Part shown: one piece after another, positions 59,592 to 64,000 of the stretch
Numbering within the stretch: the stretch's first letter is position 1
Layout: each line of letters begins with the position of its first letter
NCBI GenBank assembly: GCA_036925085.1
Contig: JAUPFP010000124.1
Span: 62,001 to 126,000, forward strand
From: Brachycybe producta
Lineage: Eukaryota > Arthropoda > Diplopoda > Playtdesmida > Andrognathidae
Direction of reading: 5' to 3'
Length of the DNA: 64,000 bases
Program-made: the position numbers and the translations under genes
The notes under the pieces: generated by a model
The model's input: only the letters and a program-made list of their open reading frames with translations
Databases searched by the model: none
Told to the model about the DNA's origin: nothing

Positions 59592-61990
59592 ACAATCGCT
59601 CGCTCGCTCGCTCTCTCTTTTCTCTCTCTTGATTATTAATTATCTTTTTTTTTTTTTTTTCTTATCTCCTCCTCCTCCTTCTCTTTCCTTCCTCCACTCT
59701 TTTCTTTTGAATTCAGCGCCTTCCTTCTTCCCTCCTAAGATTCACTCTTTCTCGCGTTCTCCTTTCGAACATGTAAGATTCCCTTCCGACTCGTTTGTTC
59801 GTTTAACGTCTTGTCGTATTTTTCGTTACGTTGTTTACCGCGACCACACTTTTATCACCGCAACCATCGCCACCAACACCGCCGCCAACCATTTTTTGTC
59901 ACTTTTCTTATAGTCTTTCTTTTCTTTCTACTTTGTGTTTCTCTCTCTCGCTCTAGTTGTGTTTTACGTTAAGTTACTTGTGTCTGTCAGTGTGTGTGTC
60001 TCTCTCTCTCTGTATATGTTTGTATACAAAAAACCAACCTTCTTTTTTTACTACTCAAGTTGCGATAAAATCAGGGGGGAATGTCTTTTTCGAACAAACG
60101 TTTTTTTTTGTTCGATTCTGAGGGAGGGTGGAGAAAAAACGAACGGAGGGAGAAAACCCGAACTAGTACCGATCGGTACATTTTCGTTCAGTTTCGTTTT
60201 GGTTTTGTGAGACGGTTTTGACGATTTCAAGTCGTTGAAGGAGCTTTTTTTAAATAATAATTTTGTTTTATTTGTAATATTTTCTAATTTTTTCGGGAGG
60301 TTCCCTGGGGGAGGGAGGGGAATGGTTCGGGTGCGTTTATTTTTTCATTTCGCGCCTTCAAAGAAACGGTTTACTTGTGTTTTAAGTTTATTTTTTAGGC
60401 GAGTTGTCGTTTACGATGTAATTTTTTTTTATTTTTGCCGATTTTGAGGTAACAACGATTTTCTCCTCCTGTCTCTACGATTCGAGCTCTCGGGACTCGT
60501 GATCTCGAGCTCTTCGTTAGCTTTCGAGAAATCCTCGTGACCGAGAGAGGTAGGGAGGTTCACTCTCGAGACTTCCTCCTCTCCCGTAATGACATTTTTT
60601 TGTAATTTCAGACAGTTACTTTTGTGTTTGGTGTTGGTTGTTGCAACGCGAGCTAATTTAGGAAACAGGGTCGACACCACTTTTTTTTTAACTTATCCTA
60701 TGTCTGTCTCGAGTGGGAGGGAGCCGAGGGGTGCAGGGAGACCCATTACGAAGGGAGAACCACATTTATTTCACAGTTCGTTAGCTTTTGTTTTGTTCGG
60801 GTAAATTCGTTCTTTTGGTACTTGGGGTGATTGGTTTTAAAAAGTATGTCGTTATCGTTTACGACGCACCACGAAGACAATGAGTATGATTGGGGGGGGG
60901 GGTCGATTCCCAGTGTTTTCGAAGCGGTTTAACTCCCCATCTCTGGTCAAAAGTTGCAAATGTGTGCGGCTCGACGTTTACGTCCACTCGTGACCACTTT
61001 TTGGTCATCTTGGAGAGACAGAAGAGGGGATGTGGAAGTGTTCTTTTAGAACTACAAAGAATTCGCTAACATTGGATCGAGGTGACTTTTCTCCTCTTTT
61101 GTTATGGCTTTTGCGTTCCCAAACGAAATTCCGTGTGTAGGGAAAGTGAATCGTTGAACACGGTATGGTACGGCAGCCAAATCGGGAGACACATTTAAAT
61201 ACTTTTTTATTTTTGGCTTTTTTAGGAGGGAGGTTTTTTTTGGTTGAGATTTTTCTTCTATAATTGTCTCTCTTTTAATTCTATTTATCCGCGCACACAA
61301 AAATACACATAATTAACACAAAGAAGAAGAAAAAATCACGAAAAATTAAAAAAAAAAAAGAGAAAGGAGAAAAGAAAAATCACTTTCTTTTTTTTTTTGT
61401 CTATTTGTAAATTCGTTGCCAATTTTATGTAAGACTTTTTCTAAAAAGCGATTTGTTCGTTTTGTAGCAATTCGTCTCTATTAATTAATGCAAAGATTTG
61501 AGCACCCCTCATTGTTGATTGATTGATGCTCAGCTTTCGGTCTTTATCATCTTTATTATTATTATTATTATTATAATTAGTCTAATTAATGATTGTAGCC
61601 TGCTTTGACGTAAAAAAATAACCTCCTCTCTCTCTCTCGTGTGAATGTTGTAAACTTACCAAAATTAGTAAAAAAAAAAGTCTTCACTTAATAATTAATC
61701 CTTTGTCCTGTTTGCCCCTCCCCCTCTTCCTCCTCCTCCTCCTCCTGCTGCTCTTCATCCAGCCACATCAATATATTATATAATATATATATATAGAAAG
61801 AGAGAAAGATAGAGAAAAAGTGTGTGAGAAAAGAAAGATTTCCGTATTCTTCTTTTGAGCAATGATGATCGTGAACTTCCTTTTCTATCCCGCTTTTTCG
61901 ATTTTTACTATTGTTTTTTTTTATTTAATATCGAATCCCATTTTTTGAAATATTTGTAAGTTCCGTCGTGTCGTTTCTTTATTAGTGTGT
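59592..61990 (+). other. Probable 3' untranslated and flanking DNA of YWHAE
   Basis: Starts with GCTCGCTCGCTC repeats and long CT-rich tracts, followed by T-rich sequence. No exon with family resemblance is present. A polyadenylation site cannot be fixed. TA-rich repeat TATATTATATAATATATATA lies near 61771. Confidence 0.4.
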
Positions 61991-62104
61991 TTTTTCACTG
62001 GCAATAATGTGAATCCTCCCCCACCCCTCCTTTCTTTCTTCGTCTATTTTTGTTTCATCTGGACACTCGTCACCAATTTCTGATTTTTGAATCCCTTTTA
62101 GAGT

Positions 62105-62275
62105 TTTTACAGGAACCACTTTTGGAGGTCGAGTTCGGCTGTAAATCAGAGTCGACTGTGGTGGTTGAAAAGTGTATGAACTGAGAATTAAAGTCGCCTG
62201 GAGTGGTCGGTTTTGGACGACAAGTAGACTATTTTTTTCAATGGAACTCGACCACCAAAAGTGGTTCTTGTGAAA
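62105..62275. mobile_element. Family D inverted-repeat element, copy 3
   Basis: AGGAACCACTTTTGGAGGTC on the left and CTCGACCACCAAAAGTGGTT on the right are inverted complements, with internal GACTGTGGTGGTTG and AGTGGTCGG repeats. Confidence 0.7.
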
Positions 62276-62647
62276 AGGCTCATAATTCTGAATCATCTGT
62301 GTCTCAACTTGATCCAAGAAAACCAAACGAATTGTAGAAACGTTTTTGGTAAATAATTATTATTCCATAGTTTCTAATGGACGACGATAAATTGGTGACA
62401 CTTTATTTCTGTTTTTCGGACATTCCGTGGCCGAGGGTTTTCTTTTTATTTCCTTGACATTTATTTATTTCTTTAATTCGTTTTCGTTTTTTTTTTTGTA
62501 GATCATTTTTACATAACGAAGATTTTTTTAAAAAAATACCCAACTTTAAATGATTTTTTTTTAAATTAAGATTTTAAACTTTTGATTTTGTACTTTAGGT
62601 TTCAAATATATCTTATTTTTGCTTCCCATCACTCAAAGTATCTAATG

Positions 62648-62742
62648 GCCTTGACACACAGACCACTTTTGGTGGTTGATTTCGACTGCAAAATGAAGTC
62701 GCAGGTGGTTGGGCTCGACCACCAAAAGTGGTCTGTCTGTGT
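62648..62742. mobile_element. Family D inverted-repeat element, copy 4, shortest and cleanest
   Basis: CACAGACCACTTTTGGTGGT on the left pairs with ACCACCAAAAGTGGTCTGTC on the right. The internal TTTCGACTGCAAAATGAAGT is shared with the copy at 6731 on the opposite strand. About 95 bp in total. Confidence 0.75.
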
Positions 62743-63480
62743 TTTGTCTTAAGTTTTAATTTTATTTTGCATCCACGCTTGTCCGTCATTGTTTTTTCTT
62801 CTTTTTTCATCTAAATTAGAATTCAGTTCGCGTATTTTGTTTTTCTCTTCCTATTCTTAGCCACCCACACCTCGGTCAAAATATCAATTGTGTTGTGCTA
62901 ATGATGAATTTATTAATTAATTAAACAAAAAAAGTAGTTGCAATTTCTTTTTAACAAAGAGGAGATTAAAAAAATTGAATGTGTTTTGACAATTTAGGTT
63001 GTTTGTGTCTAAAGCAAAAAAAAGTATGTACTGTGGCTTAAATATGGTTCTTTTTATGGAAATTATACCGTCGTCGTCGTCGAATTCTGTAAAACTTGAC
63101 GCATTAAACTGTAACGTGTGTAATTTCTTACTTCTTAAGTTTTTATTTTTTAGAAATTGGTTTCAAATTTTCGGCGTTCGTTTCGTATTTTTGCAGGGAA
63201 TTCATGTAACATTTTAAAAGGTAGAAAACTAGAATTATAGAAAATCAATTTTTTATTAAAAGTACAGAACTTCCCATTGAAAAGATTTTTTTAAAGTATC
63301 TGCTTTTCTAATATAATTTGCTAAGGGCTGGCTGTCTGTCGTTCACTCACTCCATTTGTGAACGAATGTTCTTGGAAACTACGCACTAGAAACGTGAAAA
63401 TGAACCAGAATACACATCTTTAGATGGGCTTCTTTGTAGGCTACCTTAGAATTTTCGATTTTCCTTGTTGACCTCATTTT
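62743..63480. other. Non-coding DNA, no gene seen
   Basis: AT-rich. A possible family A left-arm scrap, AAAACTAGAATTATAG, lies at 63223. A GTCGTC microsatellite is near 63069-63082. Confidence 0.35.
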
Positions 63481-63790
63481 TGTGAAAAATCATCAAATTT
63501 CTCCAGAACCCTTGAACATATAAAGTTGGCAGCCAGGAAAGCTTGCTTGACTGCATCGCGCTTTTTTTAAAAAAAATATAAATGAACCCACGTGGGTTAT
63601 AGTAAAGGGCCCCTTTGGTATCAAAAAATTGGTTATGTCTTTGGCAGAGAAGTGAGAGGTCCTTGGTTCAAGTGCTGGCTGGATTTCTTGTGTATTAATT
63701 TCTTCAACGCAAGGCAGGCTTATACTGGGACCAACCATGGTGTTTACATGAAATGTATATCGCGAATATAAGGCTATCGCACCCATCGAA
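63481..63790 (+). repeat. Possible SINE-like repeat
   Basis: TTGGCAGAGAAGTG (63640) followed 20-odd bases later by TTGGTTCAAGTGCTGGC resembles the A-box and B-box order of tRNA-derived SINEs. The minus-strand frame QPALEPRTS is the kind of peptide read out of an antisense B-box. No full tRNA folds, and boundaries are guesses. Confidence 0.3.
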
Positions 63791-63922
63791 GACAGGCTTT
63801 CGTTTTAGTATTTTAATATTTTCTAAGTGGACAATTGTCAGTCAATGTACAGGCAGTACTTGGAGCTCAAACGAGGCGTGAATTACGAATTTACGAAGTC
63901 TGTAAGTATTATTTTGATAGCT

Positions 63923-64000
63923 GCCTAACCATAAGAGGAAACGTGTGACGTCAGAGGAGTTGACTCAAAATTTAGTATTGTCGTTTTGTCTAATAAAAAA
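63923..64000. mobile_element. Family C element, copy 3, cut by the window edge
   Basis: GCCTAACCATAAGAGGAAAC then GTGTGACGTCAGAGGAGTTG match the terminal inverted repeat of the copies at 3611 and 17398. Only the left end is in the window. Confidence 0.65.

Noticed and set aside
1-64000. CRISPR arrays, prophage, operons or bacterial genes
   Set aside because: All recognised genes are spliced eukaryotic genes; repeats are inverted elements or microsatellites and not direct repeats with unique spacers.
1-64000. Autonomous transposon, retrotransposon or viral gene
   Set aside because: No transposase, reverse transcriptase or capsid-like motifs were recognised in any frame; all elements look non-autonomous.

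Overview
The window is animal nuclear DNA: AT-rich, with small introns (many of 55-80 bp) and GC-richer exons, and ten recognisable or reconstructable spliced genes. Every recognised protein is a broadly conserved eukaryotic one, and together (HIRA, IFT22, GGNBP2, 14-3-3 epsilon, MIF, TRAPPC11) they point to a ciliated invertebrate metazoan. I cannot name the phylum. Gene models were built by hand from reading frames, splice signals and remembered family motifs; summed exon lengths are multiples of three for all ten models.

Layout. 1-10443: no gene recognised; AT-rich DNA with five kinds of inverted-repeat elements. 10444-17089 (+): HIRA histone chaperone, 26 exons. 17816-19394 (-): mitochondrial ribosomal protein L44. 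20086-26537 (+): TRAPPC11, 28 exons. 28254-38185 (+): an 11-exon gene for a coiled-coil and PDZ-like protein of about 740 residues that I cannot name. 38317-39959 (-): IFT22/RABL5, with RFX X-box-like sites either side of its first exon. 40187-43878 (-): FTSJ3/SPB1 rRNA methyltransferase, 16 exons. 44858-49607 (+): eIF3c, 20 exons. 49796-50286 (-): MIF, 3 exons. 51193/51280-55167 (+): GGNBP2, 13 exons. 56183-59591 (+): 14-3-3 epsilon, 5 exons, followed by AT- and CT-rich probable 3'UTR and intergenic DNA to 64000.

Genes lie in convergent pairs (HIRA/MRPL44, PDZ gene/IFT22, EIF3C/MIF) and divergent pairs (MRPL44/TRAPPC11, FTSJ3/EIF3C, MIF/GGNBP2). There is no operon-like or pathway clustering. 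HIRA and 14-3-3 act in chromatin and signalling, FTSJ3, eIF3c and MRPL44 in ribosome biogenesis and translation, and TRAPPC11 and IFT22 in membrane and ciliary transport.

The most unusual property is the repeat load. One near-palindromic MITE-like family (here 'family A', about 300 bp) occurs some 25 times, mostly inside introns, so nearly every larger pre-mRNA should contain long hairpins. Three further small inverted-repeat families (B, C, D), several single inverted-repeat elements and repeated poly(G)/poly(C) tracts of up to 20 bases are also present. I found no CRISPR array, prophage, tRNA or rRNA gene, and no autonomous transposase or reverse transcriptase.
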